Assembly: GCA_028583685.1 (NCBI GenBank) | Contig: JAMXIF010000051.1 | Span: 51,323,462 to 51,387,461, forward strand | Length of the DNA: 64,000 nucleotides | Source: Petaurus breviceps papuanus | Lineage: Eukaryota > Chordata > Mammalia > Diprotodontia > Petauridae | Direction of reading: 5' to 3' | In this document: positions 42,936 through 54,076 of the stretch, in pieces | Layout: the number at the start of each line of letters is the position of its first letter | Position numbering within the stretch: the first letter of the stretch is position 1 | Notes under the pieces: model-generated | Seen by the model: the letters and a program-made list of their open reading frames with translations, nothing else | Told to the model about the DNA's origin: nothing | Databases searched by the model: none | Made by a program: the position numbers and the translations under genes

Positions 42936-43595
42936 GAACTTTCATATTTCATTTTTCAACCACATGATAATGAGACATTAGATGCCATTATAATTAATGT
43001 GTTCTTCTTATTAATTAAATACCGCACTGGAATTAACATAATGATATATTAAAAAAAAACTAAAGTGGGGCACACATAGGCATGGGGAAATTAATTTTCA
43101 TCTCTTGGGATGCCTTCCCATGAAAGGCCACTTTATTCTTCCTCAACAGACAGTTTTCTGTCAATGGACTGGATGTTTTAAGCACAGCCCCAGTCACTGA
43201 GCTGAATTACTAATGATGTCCTTTCTAAGAGTTAAGGATAGTAATCAACGAAATGTTCATTTACCTGGTATTTAATTAATACTTATATAAAAACAGAATG
43301 GTGCAGTACTATGGAATTTTCTGAGGTCAACAGTACTTTCTTTCCAAATCTCTTTTTTCAGAAATAAACAATGTGTGACCAATATCCAGTTTTTGCTATT
43401 TTTTAAAGGTTACAAATGGACATAGGTCAGCACACATTCATTGGGATTCTTTGGAACATATTCAATGTTCAGATGCATTTTTTTGTATTATTGTGAAAAC
43501 ATTTGACTTATATTTGCCTTACAGTCACCAAGTTTCCATGATGGAAGTAATCACAAAGGTCACCTTACCCTAGATACACCTATTTAGTAATTCAC
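42936..43595. other. no gene or repeat recognised
   Basis: Unassigned AT-rich sequence. Confidence 0.4.
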
Positions 43596-43599
43596 TCAA

Positions 43600-44030
43600 T
43601 GTCTCTAACTAATGTTTTGGAGACTTTCTGAATCTAGACTCTGTTCCAGTTCCAGACTCTAGTGAGAGGGGAACTCCACTATCACTCCAGATAGCTCATT
43701 CCATTTGGAAGAGCTTTCATTATTAGGTAGCATTTCCTGACATCAAGAGGAAATCTGGCACCCTCCAGGGATAAGCAGAACATAGCTAAATGATATTCTA
43801 AATGACAGATCTTTAAATACATGAAGAATACTAACATGTCCTTCCAAAGCCTCCTGTTCTCCAGGCTGAATATCCCGAGTTCTCCCAGCAGGTCTTTATA
43901 CGGTATGATCTGGAGGTTGTTCACCATTGTGACTGCCCTGCTCTAGATTCTTTGGCACTTATCAGTATCTTTCCTAAAATGTATAACCATACATAATATT
44001 GTGTAATAACTACTCAATACTCAGTTTAAA
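43600..44030 (-). mobile_element. CR1/L3 LINE 3' region
   Basis: AGATAGCTCATTCCATTTGG, TAGCATTTCCTGACATCAAG, CCTGTTCTCCAGGCTGAATA, GTTCACCATTGTGACTGCCC. Confidence 0.85.
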
Positions 44031-44097
44031 TTGCCAAGTATCCTCAAGGAAACTAGAGTATTGTGGAATTCCCTATATATTTCAGGAAATAGTACTT

Positions 44098-44320
44098 GCT
44101 TGGCTAGGTGATTCAGGGGATACAGTGCCAGGTCTGGAGTCAGAAAGACCTGAATTCTAATCCAACCTCAGATATTTACTAGCTGGGTGATCCTGTGGAA
44201 GACACTTAACCCTGTTGCCTCAGTTTTCACATCTGCAAAATGAGCTGGAGAAGGAAATGACAAACCACTCCAGTATCTTTGCCTAGAAAACCCTAAATGA
44301 CATACAGTAACATAAGTAAA
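44098..44320 (+). mobile_element. tRNA-derived SINE with RTE-type tail
   Basis: Head TTGGCTAGGTGATTCAGGGG, body TGGAGTCAGAAAGACCTGAA, TTGCCTCAGTTTTCACATCT, AGCTGGAGAAGGAAATGACA and AACCACTCCAGTATCTTTGC. The final tail is poorly kept. Confidence 0.85.
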
Positions 44321-44409
44321 AAATTTAGGTTTCACCAAAACACAGACAAATTTGCCAGACAAAAGCAAACCCAAGTTGCCAAAGTGGAAATAGGTCATAG
44401 AAGTCAGAC

Positions 44410-44715
44410 TCTTATTTGCTTTTGTCCTTCCAAGAGGACCAGGACATCAAGGGGGTGATCCCATGACATGCATGTGAATTGGATTTAAGTAAGGGAGGAT
44501 TTTGCAAAATCCCCAGCCTTGCTTTCTCCTCCAGAGTCATCTGGGTCCAGTGACCAAATATAGATCAGGACAATTGGAGATGGCCTGGGATGCATTGGTG
44601 GACCTTGATCTTTTCAAGTTAATGTCTTCAAGAAATCCCAATTTGACTAAGGCAAAACCCATTCAGTGATGAAAGCTTAATAAGAAATGAGGCAAAGAAT
44701 GGCCTCTAATAGAAA
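44410..44715 (-). mobile_element. Marsupial SINE-like repeat with shared LINE tail
   Basis: Reverse tail at left (TTTGTCCTTCCAAGAGGACC, AGGACATCAAGGGGGTGATC), then CCTCCAGAGTCATCTGGGTC, TGGAGATGGCCTGGGATGCA and at the right AGTGATGAAAGCTTAATAAG, AAAGAATGGCCTCTAATAG. Same family as 32612-32935, opposite strand. Confidence 0.82.
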
Positions 44716-45045
44716 AAAAAGGTACATATTTTTGCTTTAAATTCCAATGATCCTTTTATTCCCTCACTCACCCCCCCCCCATTCTTTACCACTTAATTGA
44801 ATAGGATACTTCATACATCTTGCCCGATGTTTTCTTCTTCTCCTTTACCCTTTTAGGAATCCACCCTTCCATTCTTCAATTTAGAAGAACAACAGCAACA
44901 TGGATTCATTCATAAGTGGGTTTGTGAAATTTACTCCACAGTGTTTCAAATATTTTCTTTCACCTTCAGTTATTCCATTTAAATTCTGCTTTCACCCTTG
45001 TCTTCTTGTATACTTTTCAAAAAGAAATCTCTGATATTTTGTTTT
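44716..45045. other. no gene recognised
   Basis: Unassigned. A C run lies near 44771-44780. Confidence 0.4.
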
Positions 45046-45049
45046 TATT

Positions 45050-46290
45050 GTTGCTATTGTTTTTTTAACTCCATAGTTTTCCTTCTCTTTCTAGTTCCCC
45101 CCCACTGTATTAATTCATTGTGTTAATTGTACATTCCTTTTCTTTGTATTTGTTTACCTTTCTTGTATTTCTGTTGCTTTGTGTGCTTCCAAAGCAAAAA
45201 CATTTTCTTATATCGATTTTCCCCCTTTGCTTTGTAGAAATCTTTACAATTCTCCTCTTTTATTGAACATCCTCCCCTCCCCCCCCCACTTATGATTGCA
45301 TTCAGTTTTCAGGCTGTGACTTTGAGCTTCATCTGGAGTGCTTTTGCTCTTTGGGACACATTCCATTCCCTTCTTTGATTTCTGGTAGATGAAGAATAGT
45401 CTTTGCTTTTCAGAGTCCCTTTTGTTTATATTTGATGGTCTTTCTTCTCATTTTTTCTCATTGTTTATTTGTAAAATATATTGTTTGTCTTTAGATTTGT
45501 TAAATTTAACCATGATCTATGAGTTTGCTGAAAAAGTTCACCTCTACCACAGAAGTGGTCTGTGGATTCTTGGAAATGACATTCTGTATTTTATGCTCAG
45601 GAGTTCTGGACAGGTTCCATTCTTTCTTTTTTTATCTTGGAGGGGGTAAGGAAAGGGAGTTGGGGTTAAGTGATTTGCCCAAGGTCACACAGCTAGTAAA
45701 TGTTAAGTGTCTGAGGTTGGGTTTGAACTCAGGTCCTCCTGACTCCATGGCCAGTGCTCTATTCACTGAGCCACCTACCTGCCCCTGGACAGGTTTCTTA
45801 AGGGGTTCCCCTTTACATTATGGTATTCAACACTTGTTTTTTTTTGGGGGGGGACCTAGAATCCTTAAGTTGTCTCTCTGTATCCTGTCTTCTAGATTAA
45901 TATATTTTGCTTATATAAAGATCATGTGTTCTTTTAACATTCTTTATTTTTGCTATTTCTCTTTTGTATTTTCCTCCACTTTGATGCATTTTCATTCCCA
46001 ATCAGTTGTATCTCTTTAGTTTCTTTGGTGACTTTAGCCACCATGGATTCAAATTCTTTGCTCTACTGAATATATCTGCTGTACAGGTCATATAGTTTGC
46101 ATTTATGGCAATTATTTCTCTCAAACCTTTTGGAAACATCCCATTATGGTTTTATGGTCTCTTGGGAATTCATAGGGCTCTCTGTATCTTCAGGTGTTGA
46201 TTCATTTTCCTTTGTTGTGATATTTATCCAGAAGAAATTTATTTTCACTTTCTTTATCATTTCAGTTCAGAGTCACCATGTAGGGGACAG
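45050..46290 (-). mobile_element. L1-type ORF1 relic
   Basis: Minus-strand translation at about 45853-45898 reads NLEDRIQRDNLRILG, the conserved start of the L1 ORF1p RNA-recognition domain. Upstream (to the right) are K/E-rich pieces such as FESMVAKVTKETKEIQLIGN, as expected of its coiled coil. Interrupted by a full SINE and by several frame breaks. Family not resolved. Confidence 0.68.
45617..45784 (-). mobile_element. Marsupial tRNA-derived SINE, full length
   Basis: AGTGATTTGCCCAAGGTCAC, CTCAGGTCCTCCTGACTCCA, CACTGAGCCACCTACCTGCC. An 11-bp TSD CTGGACAGGTT lies at 45606-45616 and 45785-45795. Inserted into the L1 ORF1 relic. Confidence 0.93.
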
Positions 46291-46318
46291 TCACTAAGAG
46301 TAGAGCAGGGGAATGTTG

Positions 46319-47235
46319 GCAGAGTAGTCACAAACCTTCAATGGCTCCCCATTACCTATAGGATACAATATAAGATCTTCAATTTGAAATTTAAATCTGT
46401 TCACATTCTGACTTCAGTTTATATTTCCAGTACCCTTTCATACTGTCCATATTTAAGTATTTTCTACTCAAATTGTTCTGTCTTGTACATGTCATTCTAT
46501 CTCCCACATTCATGACAAGAGGAACAAAGAAGCTACCAGACATGATGGAAAGAAATATGGACTATCAGGTCCTGAGTTCAGATCTTGACTCTACTCTATG
46601 TGTTTCCATGCACAAATCACTTAATCTTACCATCCCTCAGTTTCATCAAAATGAGAATAATGCTGCTTGTATTTTCTATCACACAGAAGTATTGTGAAAA
46701 AAGTAAAGCTTATATCACTCTTGAAATGAGTTATTATTACTAACAATTGTTCTTAATCCCTAGCCAAGAATAATATCATCAGGAATGAACTTGCTGTATT
46801 TTCAATTCTATCAAAAGAGACTTTTACCTGTTCAGGCAAAAATCAGGTTTGGACAGTATCATATTCAAAATGTTATTCAATCTCTATTCTCCATGCATTT
46901 GACATATTGTTCCCCATGTCTTCCTTTTTGAATCTGTATTTTCCTTTAAAGTTCAGCTCAGTCATATGCAGAAATCTTTTTCTTATTCCTCCAGCTACTA
47001 GTTCCTCTTCTATATAACTGCTTTGCATTTATTTTGCATCTTTTAAAATATTCTTATGCATGTATATATTGTCTCACATTTTGGAATAAATCAATCAACA
47101 ATCATTTCTTAAGTCCCTACTGTATGCCAAGTACTATGAGAATTCAATGTTCCTTGAGGCCAAGGAATATTTCATTTCTGTCTTTGTATCCCAATGCTCA
47201 GTATAGCTTATCTAACATACAGAAGGGATTTAATA
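46319..47235 (+). mobile_element. L2 LINE relic with internal insertions
   Basis: CTTCAATGGCTCCCCATTAC and TTTGAAATTTAAATCTGTTC (RT end), then after a MIR insertion TTTAAAGTTCAGCTCAGTCA and CTTTGTATCCCAATGCTCAG, ending GGGATTTAATAAAGTATGGT. A short reverse L2 tail (TCTTAAGTCCCTACTGTATG) sits at ~47085-47140. Confidence 0.75.
46525..46740 (+). mobile_element. MIR-type CORE-SINE nested in L2
   Basis: CCTGAGTTCAGATCTTGACT, ATGCACAAATCACTTAATCT, CCATCCCTCAGTTTCATCAA. Confidence 0.72.
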
Positions 47236-47239
47236 AAGT

Positions 47240-47611
47240 ATGGTTTGTCATTTGCCTACTCTATACACTCCAGGGGATTCCTGTTGCCTCCAGAAGGAAA
47301 TACAAAATGCTCTTCAAAGACTTCGTCTATCTATCTATCTCCTACCTTTCCAGTCTTCTTATATCTTACTACCACACAGTGCTCATACATCCATTGACAC
47401 TGATCTCCTGGCTGTTCCACATAAAAGGAGACTTCAGCTCTCAGCTCTGGGCATTTTCTCTGGCTGCCCCTATGCCTTGAATGCTCTAGCTCCTCTGTTC
47501 CGACTACTGCCCTCCTTGGCTTCCTTTAAGTCCCAAATAAAATCCTATAGAAAGCCTTTCCTAATCCCTCCTAATTCCAATGCTTCCACTCTTTTATTTA
47601 TTATTTATCCT

Positions 47612-47654
<43 letters not shown>

Positions 47655-47835
47655 TGTATTTAAGAATATTCATATATGTGTATGTACTTGCATGTTCTCT
47701 CCCCAATTAGGTAGTAAGCTCCTTGAAGGCAGGGATTGTCTTTTGCCTCCTTTTGTATCCCCAACATTTAGTATAGTGTCTAGCACATAGTAGACACTTC
47801 ACAAATGTATATTGAATTGAATTGAATTGACTTTC
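47240..47835 (+). mobile_element. L2 LINE 3' end, well preserved
   Basis: The plus strand keeps partial coding (FHIKGDFSSQLWAFSLAAPMP near 47420-47480, equivalent to L2 'RHSISRLRAFSLAVPHAWN'). The 3' UTR follows: GTAAGCTCCTTGAAGGCAGG, TTTAGTATAGTGTCTAGCAC, and an ATTGAATTGAATTGAATTG tail at 47812-47830. A (CA)n interrupts the 3' UTR. Confidence 0.9.
47613..47652. repeat. (CA)n microsatellite
   Basis: Uninterrupted CA array within the L2 3' UTR. Confidence 0.97.
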
Positions 47836-47837
47836 AA

Positions 47838-48045
47838 GGCCAAGGTGGTTTAGTGCAAAGAACTCCATATCTGGAATCAAAGGAGAGGAATTCAAATCCC
47901 AATTGTCTCATTTTTTACTTCTGTAACCTTGGCCATGCCTTTTAACTTCTCTGGGCCTCAATTTCCTTATCTATAAAACAAAGATGTTAAACTTGAGACT
48001 ATCTCTAAGGACTTTTCCATCTCCGGTATTCTATGATCCTTTAAA
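47838..48045 (+). mobile_element. MIR3-like CORE-SINE, full length
   Basis: GGAATTCAAATCCCAATTGT, TCTGGGCCTCAATTTCCTTA, CTTTTCCATCTCCGGTATTC. Confidence 0.82.
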
Positions 48046-48765
48046 ATCAGCTACTGATTTAATAAACTTAGGGGGAAAAAATTAGGCATCAAATTCATTA
48101 GAAAGCTAGAAGCTGATCCTAGTGGGGAAGTATAATCTATTGATTCATACTCAGATTGCACATGATTTTGTCACTAATTGAGAGGCTAGAAAGTTATAAT
48201 TAAACCCATATTAATGTAACTCAGCAATTACTGTGGACCCTCATTGGCAGATTGCAAGTGGATGGTATAAATAATTTTTGGTCTAGAATCACCTCCCTTG
48301 TTTATGCTTAGAAAAAAATATAGTCTGACTCACACAATGACAAGCTTTTAAATTTTAACAAATCATAAGACAAAAATGGCCATAAAATTAGAGGAATTTA
48401 TTAATAATGTACAATTGAACTTTCTTTTTTTTCCTTCAAAATTATGTTTCAAGGTACACAGTTTTAATGGGAAGAAATAGCCCTTTGCCTTAGTTAATTG
48501 AAAACATAAAGTTCAAGCTTGGGAGAGAGCTAATGTAGGTCTAATTTACCATCCAGACACTACTAATCTCTTGTATTTAGAAAACTAGGTGCAAATATTT
48601 CTTCACCAATTAGCAGATGAACCACAAAATGTACTTTATAACTTTAGGTTGGCAAGCACTGTGTGGTTTGTGGGGCTGCAGAGAGAGAACACACACAGTG
48701 GGAGGTTGCAAAAAGTATAGTTGATATTGTGGGACAGTAGGGTAGGAATCCTCCCTCTGATACTT
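48046..48765. other. no gene or repeat recognised
   Basis: Unassigned. Confidence 0.4.
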
Positions 48766-48769
48766 TAAT

Positions 48770-48860
48770 GGCAATTATTAAATGCTTACTATGAGCCAGG
48801 TGCTATGTAAGGAACATGGGATAGAAAGGCGAAATTGGAAAGATCTTTGCCCTTAATTTC
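48770..48860 (-). mobile_element. L2 3' terminal fragment
   Basis: TTAAATGCTTACTATGAGCC and AGGTGCTATGTAAGGAACAT. Confidence 0.7.
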
Positions 48861-49159
48861 TTCATCTCTAAAGTCGATTAACCAGCAAGAGGTCTATGAA
48901 GAGTTAACTGCATCTCTGCTACTGTGCAAAGTGGTAGGGATACACATAGAGCACCCCCTCTCAGCTGCTCCCCGAATTGGTACTTACACTAAAAAGTTAA
49001 GGCCCCCAAAGGTGACTAACTACTTCTCTCTTTAGGATTCTAGAGGTAAACCTGAGATGTGGTTTCTGACAAGTTAATGCTTGAGATGCTGCTGTTAACC
49101 TTCCATACTATCAATCAGAATACATTAAACTCCATTAGTTTTTAGAAAACTCATATGCA

Positions 49160-49300
49160 GGGGCAGCTAGGCAGTGCAGTGAATAGAGCACCAGCCTTGG
49201 AATGAGGAAGACCTGAGTTCAAATCTGACCATAGACACTTAACCCTCACTAACTGTGTGACCTTGGGCAAGTCATTTAATCCCCATTACCAAAAAAAAAG
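49160..49300 (+). mobile_element. Marsupial tRNA-derived SINE
   Basis: Head GGGGCAGCTAGGCAGTGCAG, GAATAGAGCACCAGCCTTGG, TGAGTTCAAATCTGACCATA, GACCTTGGGCAAGTCATTTA and an A-rich tail. An imperfect TSD resembling AGAAAACTCATATGC flanks it. Confidence 0.9.
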
Positions 49301-50955
49301 AGAAATTATATGCTGACAAGGTATGAAGGTATGATATTAGCATTTACACAAACACACACACCATAGTCAGTGGTTCATTCTTCCTTTACATATAAAAGAG
49401 CCTTGGGAACTCTGAGCTCATAGGCAAAGTTTAAAGAAATTGTAATACATGTGTAAGAAGCACATGTGGTCAAGGGTTATTGGCCAATTCCAGGATTCAA
49501 AAGTCCTATCCACCATTCATGGAGTCCTATTGAGGCTTTTCTTTAGAATAGTTCTCCTCTGGACCAGAGTCCATGTTCAGCATTTCTCTATACCACTAAA
49601 TATCACATTCCCTGAAGCCACCACTTTCCTTCAGTGACTGTCTTTCCATATCTATCTTCAATGATTTTCTCTGCAATAAGTCCTTATTATCATATGACAT
49701 TGGCCTCTGGTGGACTCTACTGCTGACTCATGATGTTGGTGGAGCCTCTGATGCTTCTTCTGACCTTTTCAAGTTCACAAGGTCATCTGGCCATTTCTAC
49801 CTAGGGATGTTTATTCACCCAAGATCAGAGGAAAAAGCAAACACAAATAACCAGAGGGAACATCTGATTATGGATATTGGCTGCCACTCCCCCATTTGGA
49901 AACTCCCAACAGTTTTTGCCTGTCTCTGTGCAAGGAAAGAAAGGAATAAAAGCCTGAAGGATGAGTGTGCTCATATCTAGGAGTGTGCTAATGAATGTTT
50001 AACAATTGGTTCCCTGGGGAAAAATATGTGTGAAACACTTTTAAGTGTAACCTGAATTTGAAAATTTTTTTCCCATCATTTTCTTTAGCCTAGATATTCA
50101 ACAAAAGAATGAAGTGAGCCCTTGTTTGGAGCATTTGGCAGTTTCTGAGGTGTCACACTGGTCACATTGAAAGTGAACAATTTTTTCCCATGAGCCAGTA
50201 TGAGCTGGCTCCAACACCCCCCCCCCCCCACCCCGGGGAGATTTCTTCCTCTGTATGCACTTTCAGTTCCAGATCTGATATTTCTGAGTCATTAGACTAT
50301 CTACTTTTTCAGCCAACTTGAAGATTTTTCACCACAGCAAGACCCCCAGTACCAGCCCTACATACATGTAGTAAGTAGAAGAGTGGAGACTTCAAAATTT
50401 GTGTTCATTCTATCACACCCCAATTTATAATTTCCAGTCATTATTATATTAGTGTAACAACTGAGGTTTTACTGCAGTGGACCCTCAGATATCTGCCCAC
50501 TAGCTACCTGTTTCTCTGGGTCATCTGGTCTATTTCTTGGGCCAGGACGAAGCAAAGAACAAGTCCAAGAACACAAATTAGAATCCACAAGGAAGCCAGA
50601 TGGAGATGTGAGGAGCCATGGCAGTGAATTAGAAGTTTTACAACAGGACTAAGGAGGTGGGAACAAGGGGCCAAAGTTACAGAAGTAGGTAATCTAGGAA
50701 AGACAGAAAATTTGAGCAATGGGGAAGAAAAATTGAGATGGCCCTTTCTCATTGTATAGGCCAGATTCAGACTATTTGAGTTTATAAATGTGCCAAATGG
50801 TGTAACATGTGTGAAGCATTGTATAAACCATAGAGCACTTCTGATAAGGGCATACATATTCCATGAGATGGAATCTGCTGGCCCCAATCCAAAATATTAG
50901 CCCTTCCCCAAGTATTTCTATTACTAAGTATATAGATAGCAGTTATGCTCAAGAC
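49301..50955. other. no gene or repeat recognised
   Basis: About 1.6 kb with no recognised repeat or convincing frame. A C run sits at ~50217-50229. A minus-strand open frame of 127 residues (50504-50887) shows no known motif. Confidence 0.4.
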
Positions 50956-50960
50956 AACTA

Positions 50961-51220
50961 GGTGGCACAGTGGATAGAACACTGAACCTGGAATCAGGAA
51001 GACTCATCTTGTTGAGCTCAAATCTGGTCTCAGACACTTATTATGTGACCCAGGTCAAGTAACTTTATCCTGCTTGCCTTAGTTCCCTCATCTGAAAAAA
51101 AAAAAAGCTAGAGAAGGAAATGGCAAATCATGTCAATATTTTTTTTTTGCCAAAAGAACAACAGCAACACAACAAATGGGGCCCACAAAGAGTCAGACAC
51201 AACTGAAAAATGAATAAACC
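50961..51220 (+). mobile_element. tRNA-derived SINE with RTE-type tail, near full length
   Basis: Head ACTAGGTGGCACAGTGGATA, TTCCCTCATCTGAAAAAAAA, AGAGAAGGAAATGGCAAATC, then GGGGCCCACAAAGAGTCAGA and CACAACTGAAAAATGAATAA. The tail closely resembles the 3' end of RTE/BovB-type LINEs. Confidence 0.88.
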
Positions 51221-51300
51221 ATCATCATTGTCATCATGTCATCATCAATAAATCATCATCATCAAATGAATGAACCATTATCAGCAGCAGCATTATAGTC
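51218..51300. repeat. ATC-rich imperfect repeat
   Basis: CATCATCATTGTCATCATG-type units directly after the SINE tail. Confidence 0.8.
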
Positions 51301-51319
51301 ATTCACAGTAGCAAAGTGA

Positions 51320-51545
51320 ATTGTTGGATGGAGCCTTGGATTCAAGTCAGATAGACCTGGATTTAAATTTCAATCACTTGCTCTCTGTATGATTGTGGGG
51401 CAAGTCTCTTAAGTTCTATAAGTTTTAGTAACCTCATCTATAAAATGGCATAATAAAGTACCTATTTTACAGGGTTATCATAATACTAAAGTTAATATAT
51501 CATATCTAAATCATCTCTATGTATGCCACTAATGAATATTAGCTT
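51320..51545 (+). mobile_element. MIR/THER-type CORE-SINE
   Basis: GATAGACCTGGATTTAAATT, TTGTGGGGCAAGTCTCTTAA, ACCTCATCTATAAAATGGCA. Confidence 0.78.
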
Positions 51546-51604
51546 TCTGGATAATTCTTGGTCCCTAGAAACTTGAATACCTTAGGTCCTATGATCCTGT
51601 ATCA

Positions 51605-51995
51605 TATCAATCAGTCAATATTTATTAAACACCTACTATGTAGCAGGCACATAGAGTAATAAGATTAATGAAGTGATAAGAGTAATGATGAAGAAAGAGG
51701 CAAAAGGCAGACCTGCCTTCAAAAAGCTTTCAGTATAATGGGGGAGACTACATGTAAACAAATATATACAAAGGAAGCTATCTTTAGGATAAATAGGAAA
51801 TTAACAGAGAGGAGATATTGGAATTGAAAGAGATTGGGGAAGGCTTCCTGCACGTAGGAGATGGGGGTTTTAATTGAAATGTAAATGGAGAGTTGAAGAT
51901 CTCTTCAAATAGAGGAAAATAGAAGCCTGGGGTGGGGGTGGGGAGAAGGGCTTAAATGCTCAAAATGACCAGAGGAGTTGCTAGAATTTTAAGAA
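51605..51995 (-). mobile_element. L2 LINE 3' end
   Basis: CAATATTTATTAAACACCTA, TGTAGCAGGCACATAGAGTA, AATTAACAGAGAGGAGATAT and GGAAGGCTTCCTGCACGTAG. Confidence 0.85.
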
Positions 51996-52129
51996 AAAGA
52001 CAGCAAGACAGGATGTGCTTGGAAAATGAAAGGACAAATACAAAGGAGTTAATTCTACATGGTACCAATTGAGCCTTGCAATATTAGAGTTGTAAGAGAG
52101 CTAAGAGACCCTCCAGTCTAATTTGCATC

Positions 52130-52420
52130 TGTAAAACAATCTCCTTTACAGAAGATGTATTTGGAGAAATTTAGGAAGATTTGTATAAAACAATGGAGAG
52201 TCAGATGAGCAGCACCAAGAGAATGATTTATACAAGGAATACAATATTTTAAAGAAAAAAATAATAATTTGAAAGACTCAAGAATTCTGATCATTACAAT
52301 GACCAATCTTAAGTACAGAAGACACATGGCGAATCACACTTTCCTACAGGAGCAAAATAAGAAATGCATTTCCAATGACAGGCAATAAATGGATTTTTGT
52401 TTTGCTTGACAATACTTACA
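52130..52420 (+). mobile_element. L1 3'-end fragment, diverged
   Basis: TCAGATGAGCAGCACCAAGA and GATCATTACAATGACCAATC parallel the L1 3' end at 16.9 kb (AGCAGAACCAGGAGAACA). Confidence 0.5.
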
Positions 52421-52659
52421 TGTTACACATGAGTTTGATTTTCCTTCAGAAAGCATTAATGAAGGGAATGATAGTAATCTCACCCCTTACCTCTCACTTC
52501 CCCCCTAAAGTGGACAGAAGACTGTCAATGATACATTTTAAAAAATACATAGAAGGGAACAGAAGAAAGCTCAGGGGGAACATGAGCAAACAGGGCAAAA
52601 TTAGTAGTATTGTATTAAATTTAATATATATTTTTGAAAAATGAAAGAACCTCCTTTAA

Positions 52660-53470
52660 CCCATCTCCAACATGAGGTCATTGATCTTCCTTCTACTGAT
52701 GGAGAAGCTATTACCCTTTGAACTAGCTCATTCAATTCTGGGAAGGTTCTAATTATTCAGAAATTATTTTTTTCTTTAAATCTTCCTAATTTCCACATCT
52801 GAGACCAAAAATAATGCAGCCAATTCCTTTCCCATCATAAGTCAGTCACTTAAGTACCTGAAAATAGGCATCATGTTCTTTCCAAGTTTCTTTTCCAAGC
52901 TAAACATCCCTAGTTCCTTCAGCTATGTGCCAATACTTATGTGACCTATACCTAAAACTCTTCAAGATCCTTCCCTGAGCTATTCTGGTTTGTCAGTGGC
53001 ATATGTACCAAAATTCCAGAGATCTGTAGGTCATCAGCATGAATAGTCCCTCTGCTACTGCAGATTTAAACCCCTCTACAACTTAGCACATGGCTTTCAA
53101 ATGTTGTGCCTGATTTTTCACCCTGTGGCCAAGCTGTCAATGAACCTTGCAAAACTTAAGACTGAGTATTGTCTTCTTATAAGAGACAAAGAATTACTCT
53201 TCAAATACATACTTGAAGTCTTTCCAGCTCAGTGAGAGCTGTGCCCCAGTGAAATGAGCTTCAGGAATCTAGGGTAATCTCATCATTAGCAGAATAGAAC
53301 TTTAGTGGAATAGTTTTTCGACAATACATAGATTTTCTAATATGTTGTGTGCCAAGCTGAACAAAATATTCCAGATGTAATCTAACACATTATACAGAGA
53401 AACCATCACTGCCACAGTCCTCATCACCATATCTTTACATGCTGATTAATGTAATTTGATCACAAAGGAG
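52660..53470 (-). mobile_element. CR1/L3 LINE relic
   Basis: TTTCCAAGCTAAACATCCCT, AGTTCCTTCAGCTATGTGCC, and to the right AAAATATTCCAGATGTAATC, the segment that lies 5' of the 3' UTR in CR1/L3. The middle part (53000-53330) is poorly matched. Confidence 0.65.
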
Positions 53471-54070
53471 TATTGATGGCCACTAGACTAATTCTGTTCA
53501 ACAGCAAGGATGAGGAGCTGTTCCACTCTCATTATTGTACTGCCCACCCCACATCAGAAAGCTCTTTCTCTGTGGAAATGTTAAGTTATCAGAGGTTCTC
53601 AGAAAGCTGGCTACTCTAGATTTTCCCTTTTATAATGATACCAGTGTTTATTTCATGAGCTTAGGGATGTACTCCAGTTGGATTAGTCCAACTAGACTTA
53701 GTTTCTCTACACTAGGAAACCTCCTTTTTCTGTTCATGTTGTTTCAATGAAATCACACCAGATTAGTATAAGAGAGTTGGCTTAAATGGATATGATTCTT
53801 TACTAAACCATATGTGCAAAAGGAATAAAATCAAATATGTTAAAAAAAAAAACAACAACAACAGCTATATGGAGTGTGCTCATGTTTCTTCTCCTAAACT
53901 CAGGTAGCATTTGACTAGGCCATGTACATACATGGCTTACACCCAAGAGTTCCTGAGACATAGTTTAATCGTTTAAACACGCACCTTTTTGTCAGCCACT
54001 CCCACGGGGGGGGGAGGGGGGGAAAGTGTATTCAACTGCTTTCCTCTTCTATCTTCTGACCACTTCAACA
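53471..54070. other. no gene or repeat recognised
   Basis: Unassigned. A G-rich run lies at 54006-54022. Confidence 0.4.
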
Positions 54071-54076
54071 CCATGC

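Noticed and set aside
45519-46019. 166-residue plus-strand frame
   Set aside because: Runs through a SINE antisense and the L1 relic antisense; contains the SINE-derived string SDLPKVTQLV seen wherever this SINE is read in that frame.
46097-46297. 66-residue plus-strand frame with hydrophobic stretches
   Set aside because: It is antisense to the L1 ORF1 relic on the minus strand.
49380-50000. Possible LTR (a TATAAAAG near 49393)
   Set aside because: No poly-A signal at the expected spacing, no TG...CA ends and no flanking repeat found.
50504-50887. 127-residue minus-strand frame as a possible exon
   Set aside because: No motif, no supportive splice or start context, and low-complexity-free sequence of this length is expected by chance.
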